Notes: generated by a model not told the origin, from the letters alone. Shown: positions 8,368-16,865, counted from the first letter of the stretch. The stretch: DNA of 64,000 nt from Clostridium disporicum (GCF_001405015.1 NZ_CYZX01000020.1:1-64000); one strand, 5' to 3'. Numbers and translations: made by a program.

Positions 8368-8405
8368 AATAGTATTTTGCGTAGAAAAGGTTTTAATAAA
8401 CTATA
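8362..8405 (-). promoter_or_regulatory. Conserved promoter block of SASP copy 2
   Basis: The counterpart of 7966-8009: TATAGTTTATTAA, 8 variable bases, then the 23-base block with AATACTA as the probable sigma-G -10. The identical spacing between the two copies supports a functional promoter. Confidence 0.6.
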
Positions 8406-8594
8406 AAAATGAGACCAAAATAGGAAAAATAAATATCGAAATGAATAAAATTACTTATAATCTAATTGTTCCAAGAAGAGGATAAGCTAGTAAATTTATT
8501 TTAGTTGTAAAAATAAATTTGTAGTATTTCGTTATTGAAAAAATATAAATGCTGTTATATATTTTATATAACAAATAAATTGAGAGGTGAAGTA

Positions 8595-8978
8595 ATGCTA
8601 CTTAAAATAGATTTCGATTCTGATATACCTATATATAATCAGATAAAGACAGAAATAATAAAAGGAATTGCTAGAGGAGAAATAGAAGAAGGTGAGATAT
8701 TACCTTCGGTAAGAGGTTTAGCTTCAGATATAGAAGTTAATATGCATACTGTTAATAAGACTTATAGTATCTTAAAAGATGAGGGCTATATAAAGATTGA
8801 TAGGAGAAAAGGAGCTTTTATAAGTTTAAATTTAGATGAATCAAATAATAAGTTTAGAAGAAGTTTTGAAGAAGAGTTAGAGTATTATATAGCAGAGTGC
8901 TGTAATAGAGGTATATCAAAAGATGAAGTGTATAAAATCATAGAGAAAAAATATAGTTTATTTAAGGAGAAAGAATAA
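8595..8978 (+). CDS. GntR-family regulator, YtrA subfamily
   Basis: This 127-residue protein starts at the ATG after GAGAGGTGA; an in-frame ATG 60 bases upstream has no ribosome site. Residues about 8-75 form the GntR winged helix (PIYNQIKTEIIKGIARGEI, then LPSVRGLA, then VNMHTVNKTYSILKDEGYI). The short C-terminus (about 50 residues) lacks a ligand domain, as in the YtrA group, which usually represses an adjacent membrane-protein operon. Its stop codon is one base from the next start, so it is co-transcribed with the DUF1648 protein and probably regulates it. Confidence 0.92.
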   Translation: MLLKIDFDSDIPIYNQIKTEIIKGIARGEIEEGEILPSVRGLASDIEVNMHTVNKTYSILKDEGYIKIDRRKGAFISLNLDESNNKFRRSFEEELEYYIAECCNRGISKDEVYKIIEKKYSLFKEKE

Positions 8979-8979
8979 A

Positions 8980-10119
8980 ATGGAGGAATTAGTTAAATAT
9001 TTTATATTCCCGTTTATTACAATTATATTATATATTCAAGTATTTAATTTAAATAGATTTTCTAATAATGGAATATATTTCGGTATTAGAGTGCCGTTAG
9101 AATATAAAGATGATAAAGATATATTAGAATTAGAAAAAATATATAAGAAGCAAAATATTATCTTAATATTGCCGATAATAATATTAGTAAATATAATATA
9201 CTTTTTAAATATGAAGATGTGGCTATTTTTAACATACATATTTATATTGATTGGGATCATTAATATACTACCTATAATTTATTGGATAAAGATGAGAAAT
9301 CTTAAAAATAAAAAAGGTTGGAAAGTTTTAAGTAAAAATGTTGTTATTGTAGAAACCGGGTTAAGACAACCACAGAAGAATTCAAGAGTTAAGGCTGTAG
9401 ATACAAGATATTATTTAATTCTTTTGATTATACCATTAATTATATCTATATTAACGTTGATTAATTATAATATTATACCACAATTAATTCCTGTTCATTA
9501 TAATGTTTCAGGAGTTGTAGATAAAGTAGTAGAAAAAGGGACAATTGCTGCTTATATGAATTTAGCAGGGATACCTTTCATGCTTGTTTTAATGATATTT
9601 TTCTTTATGTTTATAAACAATATTACAGTAAAATCTAAATCAGATTTATTTAGTGGAAAGATTAAAGAAACAATTGAGAAGAAGTTGTTATTTAAAAAGT
9701 ATGTTTCAATATTTACATGGATTTTAGCCTTAGAAACATTAATTATAATGGCTATTCCGCAAATTTGTATAATTTTTAATTTAAGTATAGAAATAATGAC
9801 TATTCCGATGATAATATTGTTTATTAGCATAGTAATATTTTTAGTGATGAGCTATTATTTGGGTCAAGGTGGACGAAATATAAAAACAAATGAAGAGGGG
9901 GAAGAGAATTATAGAGATGATGATGATAAGTATATTCTTGGAGCATTATACTATAATAAAAAAGATCCTGCGTTGATGGTTGAAAAACGTATAGGAGTTG
10001 GATGGACAGTAAATTTAGCGCATCCGTTAGGCAAAATAGTAATGATATTACCATTTATAATAATAGTAGGTATGATAATATTTATGTACTTTTACGAGAA
10101 GACTAATCCGATATTTTAA
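8980..10119 (+). CDS. DUF1648/DUF5808 multi-pass membrane protein
   Basis: This 379-residue integral membrane protein has about eight hydrophobic segments. Around residue 165 it carries the DUF1648 signature (IPQLIPVHYNVSGVVDK). Near the C-terminus it carries a DUF5808-like block (ILGALYYNKKDPALMVEKR, then GVGWTVNLAHPLGK). Proteins of this type commonly sit beside YtrA-type GntR regulators; in Bacillus, members affect immunity to toxic peptides, so an envelope-stress role is possible (inference). The start follows AAGGAG inside the end of the regulator gene. Confidence 0.85.
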   Translation: MEELVKYFIFPFITIILYIQVFNLNRFSNNGIYFGIRVPLEYKDDKDILELEKIYKKQNIILILPIIILVNIIYFLNMKMWLFLTYIFILIGIINILPIIYWIKMRNLKNKKGWKVLSKNVVIVETGLRQPQKNSRVKAVDTRYYLILLIIPLIISILTLINYNIIPQLIPVHYNVSGVVDKVVEKGTIAAYMNLAGIPFMLVLMIFFFMFINNITVKSKSDLFSGKIKETIEKKLLFKKYVSIFTWILALETLIIMAIPQICIIFNLSIEIMTIPMIILFISIVIFLVMSYYLGQGGRNIKTNEEGEENYRDDDDKYILGALYYNKKDPALMVEKRIGVGWTVNLAHPLGKIVMILPFIIIVGMIIFMYFYEKTNPIF

Positions 10120-10240
10120 AATATTAAGCTATGAGCATGCATAGCTTTTATTTATAGAGAAAAAACAAAAATATCTTGATGAAAAATAAGGAAATGATAT
10201 ACAATTAAAAAGAACAAAAGAGAAAAAGGAGAAATGAAGT

Positions 10241-10579
10241 ATGGAATTGTTTAAAATTAAAGATTTAGAATTTAAAAGTGAGGAATTTTTAGATAATATT
10301 GACGAATATGAAGATTTAATACCTATAATACAAGATTTGCAAGAAAGTTTAAGTTATGAAGAGATTAATTGTGTAGGTGAAAATGATTGCTGTAATAGTA
10401 CTGATAAAAATTATATTGTAGAAATTCAAGGGTACTTAGATAGCGAAGATGAATTTTACACAAAAGAAGAATTAATTCAACATGGGACTAATCTAGAAAA
10501 TGGTAACCTAGATCCGTTTATAATAAGAATTTATAAATGTGTAGAATGTGGAAAGTGGATAATTGATATTTTAGAATAG
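10241..10579 (+). CDS. Small acidic hypothetical protein with C-terminal CxxC
   Basis: I do not recognise a family for this 112-residue acidic protein. It starts at ATG after AAAAGGAG. It has four Cys: GENDCCNS in the middle and KCVECGKW near the C-terminus; the last is a CxxC that could be half of a zinc or redox site. There is no signal peptide or membrane helix. It ends 10 bases before the TcaA-like gene, so the two form an operon. Function cannot be assigned. Confidence 0.7.
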   Translation: MELFKIKDLEFKSEEFLDNIDEYEDLIPIIQDLQESLSYEEINCVGENDCCNSTDKNYIVEIQGYLDSEDEFYTKEELIQHGTNLENGNLDPFIIRIYKCVECGKWIIDILE

Positions 10580-10589
10580 GTGTAAAATA

Positions 10590-11843
10590 ATGAGAGACAG
10601 GTTTATAGAGAAGATATCTATATTTAATGATAGTTTTAGAGCGAAAATAAATAAATTTATGAATTTGAGTATAGAGAAGAGAATAACCATTATTTCTATG
10701 CTTATATTGATACTTTCTATATTTGTTATGATATCCATGTCCAGTGGTATATCTACGAAGGAAGAAGTAATAAGCAATTTTAAGACAGCCATTGAAAATA
10801 AAGATGTAAAATTGTTATCAAAAACTTTAAAAGTTGATAACAAAAGAGTAAATTATGAAAATTTAATACCGATTATGAATTATTATCATGATAAGATGGA
10901 TACATTACTTGATGTAACTAAAAAATTAAGAGCTGATAATAAAAGTGGTATGTTACAGATTGAAAGCAAAAAAAATATATTAGCTGAAGAGTACTACCTA
11001 AATATTAACAAGGTATCTGTGGAAGTAAAGTCGAATTTTAATGACACTGAAGTAACTATAGATAATAAAACTATTAAATCAGGTGAAATATTGGAGAATA
11101 TTATACCAGGAAATTATGTAGCTAGTTATAAATTAAAAACGGATTTTGGTTTTGTAACTGGAGAGAATGAAGTAACCATTACTGATCAGGATGTTATCAA
11201 TATAAGTGTTGATGCTGGGAATATAACTATATATTCAGATTACAAAGATGCTGATGTTTTTATAGGTAATAAAAATATTGGTAAAAAGGTAGAAAGTGTA
11301 GTTAATTTTGGGCCTATTCCACTAAATAGAGATATTAGCATATATATAGAGAAGGAGTTTCCTTGGGGAAAAATAAAAAGCGAAACACTATATATAAATG
11401 ATAGTGGAATTATTAAGTTAAATATTGATATGGTAAATGAAAAGCTAATGAGTGATATTGATATATTGTTAAATGATTTCTTTGACTCAGTTTTTAATGC
11501 ACTCAATGAAGAAGATGAAAGTTTAATTATAAATGCGAATGAAGATACTAAAGATAAAATATATGATGATATTTTTAAGAAAACTTTATTTTTTACAAAT
11601 AATTATAGAATTTCAGATATGAATTTAAATATAGAAAAAAGTGACTTTGAATATGAGGATGAGATTTATAAAGGTAATGTAGTTGTTAAAGTGAATTATG
11701 ACATTTATAAGAAGTTATTACCCTTTATAAAAGAAAGTCATGAAGAGATGTTTTTAGTTAATTTACAATATGAAAATGATACTTGGATTGCTTGTGGCAT
11801 TCAAAGATTTAACCTATATGAAGAAGATAATGAGAGTCTGTAA
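10590..11843 (+). CDS. TcaA/YvbJ-like membrane-anchored protein
   Basis: This 417-residue protein has a cytosolic N-terminus of about 30 residues, one hydrophobic helix (about 32-52, ITIISMLILILSIFVMISM), and a large outside part. The part after the helix (TKEEVISNFKTAIENKDVKLL) and the following beta-rich domains (EVTIDNKTIKSGEILENIIPG, then DADVFIGNKNIG) resemble TcaA/YvbJ proteins, known in Staphylococcus for teicoplanin susceptibility and cell-envelope roles. The usual N-terminal zinc ribbon is absent here. The start is ATG shortly after the stop of the previous gene. Family call is moderate, function inferred. Confidence 0.65.
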   Translation: MRDRFIEKISIFNDSFRAKINKFMNLSIEKRITIISMLILILSIFVMISMSSGISTKEEVISNFKTAIENKDVKLLSKTLKVDNKRVNYENLIPIMNYYHDKMDTLLDVTKKLRADNKSGMLQIESKKNILAEEYYLNINKVSVEVKSNFNDTEVTIDNKTIKSGEILENIIPGNYVASYKLKTDFGFVTGENEVTITDQDVINISVDAGNITIYSDYKDADVFIGNKNIGKKVESVVNFGPIPLNRDISIYIEKEFPWGKIKSETLYINDSGIIKLNIDMVNEKLMSDIDILLNDFFDSVFNALNEEDESLIINANEDTKDKIYDDIFKKTLFFTNNYRISDMNLNIEKSDFEYEDEIYKGNVVVKVNYDIYKKLLPFIKESHEEMFLVNLQYENDTWIACGIQRFNLYEEDNESL

Positions 11844-11861
11844 GTATTTGTATAGAAAAAT

Positions 11862-11906
11862 AGGCTTTGAAGAATGACAAAATATTTATTCTTTAAAGTC
11901 TTTTTG
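11862..11906 (+). terminator. Terminator after the TcaA-like gene
   Basis: GGCTTTGAAGAAT pairs with ATTCTTTAAAGTC (G-U pairs allowed), followed by TTTTTG, just after the stop codon. Confidence 0.75.
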
Positions 11907-11937
11907 TTACTTAAATTAAATAGATTTTGTTTGAGGG

Positions 11938-12083
11938 TAAAAAAAACCTGCACTATTGTGCAGGTTAAAGGGTTTATGTTCATTTAAGAAAGGGAATAAA
12001 CGAACATATGTGGGGTTTTATTATAACTCTCTAATAAAATTATTAAAGAGTGGTATGGGCTTTTTTTATGTAATTTGTGTTAC
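11938..12083 (-). ncRNA. Candidate small RNA with C-rich loops
   Basis: An intergenic minus-strand unit of about 146 nt has all the parts of a trans-acting small RNA. Its promoter is TTGGAA / 17 bp / TATAAT at 12118-12090. A 12-bp A/U-rich hairpin follows (around 12026-12051). A second 12-bp stem starting UAUGUUCG displays the loop UUCCCUUUCU. A 9-bp terminator AACCUGCAC / GUGCAGGUU runs into eight U. Three unpaired C-runs (ACCCCA, UUCCCUUU, AACCCUUU) could pair with Shine-Dalgarno sequences, as in RsaE/RoxS-type RNAs. No ORF fits. Family membership is not known. Confidence 0.55.
11939..11966 (-). terminator. Terminator of the candidate small RNA
   Basis: AACCTGCAC and GTGCAGGTT flank a 4-nt loop. 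The minus strand then runs into an eight-base T tract; on the plus strand the hairpin has no T tail, so it serves the minus strand. Confidence 0.8.
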
Positions 12084-12089
12084 AATGAC

Positions 12090-12118
12090 ATTATATATCA
12101 TATTTCAACAAATTCCAA
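12090..12118 (-). promoter_or_regulatory. Promoter of the candidate small RNA
   Basis: On the minus strand, TTGGAA (12118-12113) and a perfect TATAAT (12095-12090) are separated by 17 bp. There is no coding sequence downstream before the terminator at 11939-11966. Confidence 0.6.
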
Positions 12119-12221
12119 TAGTTTTTTGAAAAAAATTAATAAAATTCATATTTTTATGACAAAGATGTGTAAAAACACATATAAGTATATAATAGAAAGA
12201 AGAAAAGGGAGGCTAATTTAT

Positions 12222-12398
12222 ATGGATAAATATAAAGAAATTCTAAAAAATACACCAGATTATGAAGAGTATACAGCTAATGAAGCTAAGCTGTCAATTG
12301 ATGAAATGAGGGAATTAGGGCTATTGAAATGTGGAGGGTGTTGTAGTTCAAAAAATGGATGTTCAAAGAAAACTAAGTGTTGTAAGGCAAAAAAATAA
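12222..12398 (+). CDS. Small Cys-rich C-terminus protein, function unknown
   Basis: This 58-residue protein starts at the ATG after AAAGGGAGG; the upstream in-frame extension is not preceded by a ribosome site. The N-terminal 35 residues are charged and helical (KYKEILKNTPDYEEYTANEA). The C-terminal 23 residues hold six Cys among Lys and Gly (KCGGCC, NGCSK, TKCCKAKK), consistent with a bound metal or cluster, though this is inference. There is no signal peptide. A TATAAT at 12188-12193 is a likely -10. It is divergent from the candidate small RNA. I do not recognise a family. Confidence 0.7.
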   Translation: MDKYKEILKNTPDYEEYTANEAKLSIDEMRELGLLKCGGCCSSKNGCSKKTKCCKAKK

Positions 12399-12473
12399 AA
12401 TGTCGAAAAAACACGAGGTAAATAGTTACAGTGTAAATAAATAGAAATTATAAGTCGGATTTTGGAGGTGGAT

Positions 12474-13220
12474 ATGAGAAAGCCAAGTATATTTAGTAGA
12501 GATTACGAAAGAATAATGAGAAGACGTAAGAGGATATTTGTAACCTCAATTTCTTTAATAATTATATCTGTGGTTTTAACTGTTACTTTTATAAGCAGAT
12601 ATAAATTTACGAATATTGAAAGCTACTTAACAACTTGGATTAAAGATAAAGAAAAGAGTGAAAAAGAACAAAAAGAAGAAATCTTAAATGAAGAGAAAGA
12701 AATAGATATTTTAGAAACATACAAGAATATAAATATATTATTAAACGAAAATGAATTCGAATTAAAGTTATCTGATAATAATGGAGAAAAGTTTATTGAA
12801 GGTGTTGAAAATTTAGAAAAAGATAAATATTGTATAGATAGCTTAGGTAAAAAAGTTATTATATTAGATAAAAATCAAAATATATTTTTGGCTGATATAG
12901 AGGGAAATGTAATAAATTTAACCTTAAATAAGTATGTATCTCCTTATGGTGAAGTTTTTGAGAAAGATGAAGTTTTATCTATTTATAATGATTATATATG
13001 GCATTCTCAAGTTAAATTTTTAGATAATAATAAGCTTGCTTATGTAAGTAATTTACCTTACTTTGGTTATGAGTTAAGTCAATATGTAAATTTGATAGAT
13101 TTAGACACAAAGGAACATGTTACGATATGGGAACTTAAGGGTGGTAATATTATTTTAAAAGAAATTATAGATGGTGGATTAGAAGCTGTAATAGATGGAA
13201 ATATTAAGTATGTAAAGTAA
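12474..13220 (+). CDS. Membrane-anchored hypothetical protein
   Basis: This 248-residue protein starts at the ATG after TTGGAGGTG. A basic N-terminus (RIMRRRKR) precedes one transmembrane helix (about 24-45, IFVTSISLIIISVVLTVTFI). A charged Glu/Lys linker follows, then a domain of about 150 residues with recurring short beta-strand and turn segments (KKVIILDKNQNIFLADIEGN), possibly part of a propeller. The Lys/Arg-rich side should face the cytosol and the domain outside. I see no catalytic motif. It lies in the same direction as tig but has no visible functional link. Confidence 0.75.
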   Translation: MRKPSIFSRDYERIMRRRKRIFVTSISLIIISVVLTVTFISRYKFTNIESYLTTWIKDKEKSEKEQKEEILNEEKEIDILETYKNINILLNENEFELKLSDNNGEKFIEGVENLEKDKYCIDSLGKKVIILDKNQNIFLADIEGNVINLTLNKYVSPYGEVFEKDEVLSIYNDYIWHSQVKFLDNNKLAYVSNLPYFGYELSQYVNLIDLDTKEHVTIWELKGGNIILKEIIDGGLEAVIDGNIKYVK

Positions 13221-13266
13221 AATTAATATAATAACATTGGGAAATTTAATTTTGTGAAACAAATAT

Positions 13267-13296
13267 TTGAAAATATTTAAATGTTTATGTTATAAT
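13267..13296 (+). promoter_or_regulatory. Promoter of tig
   Basis: TTGAAA (13267-13272), an 18-bp spacer and a perfect TATAAT (13291-13296) lie about 50 bases before the trigger factor start. Confidence 0.6.
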
Positions 13297-13348
13297 AACT
13301 TAGTCGAAATAAGCATACAATAGCTTAGTTTTAGGAGGAATATATACA

Positions 13349-14629
13349 ATGGAAGCTAAAATGGAAAAAAAAGACGTTAATGTTGTTAAGTTTGAAGTAA
13401 AAGTAGAAGCACAAAAATTCAACGAAGCTTTAACTAGATCTTATAAGAAGAACATGAATAAATTTAATGTACCAGGATTCAGAAAAGGTAAAGTGCCAAT
13501 GGCAGTAGTTAAGAAGTACTACGGAATAGAAGTGCTTTTAGAAGATGCTATAAACTTTGCAATCGATAGTTCATATAAAGAAGTATTAAAAGAAAACAAT
13601 ATAATACCTGTAGACTATCCACAAATCGATGTTGTTGAAGTTGGAGAAGGTAAAGATTTCATATATACTGCTGAAGTTACTGTTTATCCAGAAGTTAAGC
13701 TAGGTGAATACAAAGGATTAAAAGTTGAAAAGAATTCTTATGAAGTAACTGAAGAAGAAGTAAATAAGAAGTTAGTAGAAATGCAAGAAAGAAATGCTAG
13801 AGTTGAAACTAAAGAAGAAGGTATCGTTGAAAATGGAAACATAGCTGTTATCGACTTTAAAGGATTCATTGATGGTGAAGCATTCCAAGGTGGAGAAGGA
13901 ACTGATTATGAATTAGAAATAGGTTCAGGAACTTTCATCGGAAACTTTGAAGAGCAATTAGTTGGAAAGAATGTTAATGACAATGTAGAAGTAAATGTAA
14001 CATTCCCAGAAAACTATGGAAGAGAAGAATTAAATGGTAAGCCAGCTAAATTCGAAGTTACAATAAAAGGAATCAAGGTTAAAGAATTACCAGCATTAGA
14101 TGACGAATTTGCTAAAGAAGTATCTGAATTTGATACATTAGCTGATTTAAAGGCTGATATTACTAAAAAATTAGAAGAAACAAATGCTTCAAGAATTGAA
14201 AGAGAATTTGAAGAAGCAGTTATTTTAGCAGCAACTGAAAATGCAAATGTTGAAATTCCAGCTGTAATGATTGAAAAAGAAATAGATAAAATGGTTCAAA
14301 ATCTTGAGCAAAGATTACAATACCAAGGTTTAACTTTAGAACAATATTTCCAATTCACAGGTAGTGATGCTGAAAAAATGAGAGAATACATGAAAGAAAA
14401 TGCTGAAAGAAAAGTTAAGACAGACTTAGTATTAGAAGCTATTGAAAAAGCAGAAAATATAGATGCTACTGAAGAAGAAATAAGAGCTAAAGCTGAAGAA
14501 GTTGCTAAAATGTATTCAGCAAACAGCGATGAAAAAATGGTTGATTTATTAATCAACAGCCAAAGAGAAGCTTTAAAGAGTGATGTTATCACAGCTAAAG
14601 CTGTTAAATTATTAATCGAAAATAATTAA
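13349..14629 (+). CDS. tig: Trigger factor, ribosome-associated chaperone
   Basis: This 426-residue trigger factor has three domains. The N-terminal ribosome-binding domain carries the signature GFRKGKVP near residue 45. A PPIase FKBP-like domain spans about 150-245 (AVIDFKGFIDGEAFQGGEG). The C-terminal helical chaperone arms follow. It binds the ribosome exit tunnel and shields nascent chains. The start is ATG after TTAGGAGGAA; a second in-frame ATG four codons on is less well placed. It opens the tig-clpP-clpX-lonB-lon-engB block conserved in Firmicutes, with its own terminator. Confidence 0.98.
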   Translation: MEAKMEKKDVNVVKFEVKVEAQKFNEALTRSYKKNMNKFNVPGFRKGKVPMAVVKKYYGIEVLLEDAINFAIDSSYKEVLKENNIIPVDYPQIDVVEVGEGKDFIYTAEVTVYPEVKLGEYKGLKVEKNSYEVTEEEVNKKLVEMQERNARVETKEEGIVENGNIAVIDFKGFIDGEAFQGGEGTDYELEIGSGTFIGNFEEQLVGKNVNDNVEVNVTFPENYGREELNGKPAKFEVTIKGIKVKELPALDDEFAKEVSEFDTLADLKADITKKLEETNASRIEREFEEAVILAATENANVEIPAVMIEKEIDKMVQNLEQRLQYQGLTLEQYFQFTGSDAEKMREYMKENAERKVKTDLVLEAIEKAENIDATEEEIRAKAEEVAKMYSANSDEKMVDLLINSQREALKSDVITAKAVKLLIENN

Positions 14630-14642
14630 TAAGTATTAAGTT

Positions 14643-14677
14643 AATTGCCAGAAAAGTTTTTTCTGGCAATTATTTAA
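14643..14677 (+). terminator. Terminator after tig
   Basis: A 13-bp stem AATTGCCAGAAAA / TTTTCTGGCAATT with a 3-nt loop, followed by ATTT. Confidence 0.85.
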
Positions 14678-14686
14678 AATATTTCT

Positions 14687-14715
14687 TTAACAAAATAATG
14701 TAGATTAGATATAAT
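14687..14715 (+). promoter_or_regulatory. Promoter of clpP-clpX
   Basis: TTAACA (14687-14692), a 17-bp spacer and a perfect TATAAT (14710-14715) lie 75 bases before clpP. No CtsR-type heptad repeat is visible here. Confidence 0.65.
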
Positions 14716-14790
14716 TTAAGTATAATTACTTTTGTCTATTTGGATATATTATTAAAGAAGGGTTTAAAGAGAAAGAGGAGGGAGTTTTAC

Positions 14791-15396
14791 ATGAGTAATT
14801 ACGTTCCAATGGTTGTCGAACAAACAGGAAGAGGAGAAAGATCTTATGACATCTTTTCTAGACTTTTAAAGGATAGAATTGTAATGTTAAGTGGTGAAGT
14901 AAATGATGTTACATCAAACTTAATAGTAGCTCAATTACTTTTCTTAGAAAGTGAAGACCCAGATAAGGATATATATTTATATATTAATAGTCCAGGTGGG
15001 TCAATTACTGCAGGAATGGCTATTTTTGATACTATGAATTATATAAAACCTGATGTTAGTACTATATGTATAGGTATGGCTGCATCTATGGGAGCATTTT
15101 TACTTTCTGCGGGAGCACCAGGAAAAAGATTTGCGTTACCAAATAGTGAAGTTATGATTCATCAACCACTAGGAGGATTCCAAGGGCAAGCAACAGATAT
15201 TGATATACATGCAAGAAGAATTTTAAAAATTAAAGAAACATTAACTAGAGCTATGGCTGAATCAACAAATGGAAAAGTTGACTACGAAACTATGGTTAAA
15301 ATGTGTGAAAGAGATAACTTTATGTCTGCACAAGAAGCTAAAGAAATAGGATTAATAGATGATGTTATAGTTAGAAATGATATAAAGAAAAGCTAA
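14791..15396 (+). CDS. clpP: ATP-dependent Clp protease proteolytic subunit
   Basis: This 201-residue ClpP has the catalytic triad in family context: Ser99 in GMAASMGA, His124 in MIHQPLGG and Asp175 in CERDNF. It forms the tetradecameric barrel that degrades proteins unfolded by ClpX or ClpC. The start is the ATG after GAGGAGGGAG; an in-frame upstream ATG would add 17 basic residues not typical of ClpP. It is followed 30 bases later by clpX, its partner, in the same operon. Confidence 0.98.
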   Translation: MSNYVPMVVEQTGRGERSYDIFSRLLKDRIVMLSGEVNDVTSNLIVAQLLFLESEDPDKDIYLYINSPGGSITAGMAIFDTMNYIKPDVSTICIGMAASMGAFLLSAGAPGKRFALPNSEVMIHQPLGGFQGQATDIDIHARRILKIKETLTRAMAESTNGKVDYETMVKMCERDNFMSAQEAKEIGLIDDVIVRNDIKKS

Positions 15397-15426
15397 AAGA
15401 GTCCAGAGCTAAAGTGAGGTGAAGTT

Positions 15427-16722
15427 ATGGCTAAATTTGATGATAAAAAACAGTTAAAATGCTCTTTCTGTGGTAAAAATCAAGACCAAGTAAAGAGATT
15501 AATTGCTGGGCCAGGTGTGTATATATGTGATGAATGTATAGATTTATGTTCAGAGATTATACAAGATGAATTTGAGGAAAGCGTAGAAATAGATACAACT
15601 TCATTACCAAAACCAGCAGAAATAAAAAATTATTTAGATCAATATGTAATAGGTCAAGATAAGGCTAAAAAGGCGTTATCTGTTGCTGTGTATAATCATT
15701 ATAAAAGAATTCAATCAAATATGATTGAAGATGATGTAGAGCTACAAAAAAGTAATATTTTACTTTTAGGACCAACTGGTTCAGGAAAGACACTTTTAGC
15801 TCAAACTTTAGCAAAGTTTTTAAATGTTCCATTTGCTATTGCTGATGCTACTACATTAACTGAAGCTGGATATGTTGGAGAAGATGTAGAAAATATACTT
15901 TTAAAATTAATTCAAAATGCTGATTATGATGTTGAAAAGGCTGAAAAAGGAATAATTTATATTGATGAAATAGATAAAATTGCTAGAAAGTCAGAAAATC
16001 CTTCTATCACTAGAGATGTATCTGGTGAAGGCGTTCAACAAGCTTTATTAAAGATATTAGAGGGAACTACAGCCTCTGTACCACCACAAGGTGGAAGAAA
16101 ACATCCACATCAAGAGTTTATTCAAATAAATACTTCAAATATATTATTTATATGTGGAGGAGCTTTTGATGGTGTTGATAAAATAATAGAAAAGAGAACT
16201 CAATCTAGCTCAATGGGATTTGGTGCTGATATTAAATCTAAAGCTAATAAAGATGTTGGAACTCTTTTAAAATCTATTTTACCTGGAGACTTATTAAAGT
16301 TTGGATTAATTCCTGAATTCGTAGGTAGATTACCTATAGTAGTTACTTTAGAATCTCTAGATCAAAATGCTTTAATCAATATATTAAGTAAGCCAAAAAA
16401 TGCTTTAGTTAAGCAATATTCAAAATTATTTGAGATGGATAATGTTGAGTTAGAGTTTACTGAAGATGCACTTAAAGCTATTGCTGATGAAGCTATAGCA
16501 AGAAAAACTGGTGCTAGAGGTTTAAGATCTATAGTTGAAGATATGATGATAGAAATTATGTTTGATATACCTTCTGATGAAAATATATCAAAGATAATTA
16601 TTAATGAGGATACTGTAAAGAATAAAGAATTGCCTGAAGTTGTTAGATTACCTGAAAATGAAAAGCGTTTGGTTTTAAAACCTAAAAAAGCTAAAAAGAA
16701 AAAGGGTATGGAAACAGCCTAA
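15427..16722 (+). CDS. clpX: ATP-dependent Clp protease ATP-binding subunit ClpX
   Basis: This 431-residue AAA+ unfoldase begins with a C4 zinc-binding domain (CSFCGK, then CDECIDLC) used for substrate and adaptor binding. It has Walker A GPTGSGKT near residue 115, Walker B IIYIDEIDK, the GYVG pore loop and the IGF-type loop region for ClpP docking. It feeds tagged substrates to ClpP, encoded just upstream. The start is ATG after GTGAGGTGA. A strong terminator that begins at the stop codon ends the clpP-clpX unit. Confidence 0.98.
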   Translation: MAKFDDKKQLKCSFCGKNQDQVKRLIAGPGVYICDECIDLCSEIIQDEFEESVEIDTTSLPKPAEIKNYLDQYVIGQDKAKKALSVAVYNHYKRIQSNMIEDDVELQKSNILLLGPTGSGKTLLAQTLAKFLNVPFAIADATTLTEAGYVGEDVENILLKLIQNADYDVEKAEKGIIYIDEIDKIARKSENPSITRDVSGEGVQQALLKILEGTTASVPPQGGRKHPHQEFIQINTSNILFICGGAFDGVDKIIEKRTQSSSMGFGADIKSKANKDVGTLLKSILPGDLLKFGLIPEFVGRLPIVVTLESLDQNALINILSKPKNALVKQYSKLFEMDNVELEFTEDALKAIADEAIARKTGARGLRSIVEDMMIEIMFDIPSDENISKIIINEDTVKNKELPEVVRLPENEKRLVLKPKKAKKKKGMETA

Positions 16723-16757
16723 AAAAAATCACCCATGATTTAGGGTGATTTTTTTTG
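16721..16757 (+). terminator. Terminator after clpX
   Basis: A stem built on AAAATCACCC and GGGTGATTTT, with extra A/T pairs, an 8-nt loop and a T8 tract. It overlaps the clpX stop codon. Confidence 0.92.
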
Positions 16758-16847
16758 TTAAAAATATTAAAAATATAAATTACTTCTGGAATATAACTAT
16801 TTGAATAAGTCAATAATACAAATAGTTTTATTAAAGGGAGGGATAGT

Positions 16848-16865
16848 CTTTTAGGTAGCTAAAAG
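16848..16865 (+). promoter_or_regulatory. Hairpin over the lonB ribosome site
   Basis: CTTTTAG and CTAAAAG form a 7-bp stem with loop GTAG; its 3' arm overlaps the Shine-Dalgarno AAAAGGAA of lonB. A stronger SD-like AAAGGGAGGG lies upstream at 16833-16842 without a start codon behind it. The arrangement could control translation; this is inference. Confidence 0.4.

Noticed and set aside
9036..10054. Three hydrophobic minus-strand frames opposite the DUF1648 gene
   Set aside because: They are antisense to a membrane protein in AT-rich DNA and lack ribosome sites.
12075..12221. N-terminal extension of the small Cys protein from an upstream ATG
   Set aside because: No ribosome site precedes it and it overlaps the divergent small-RNA promoter; the ATG after AAAGGGAGG is clearly better.
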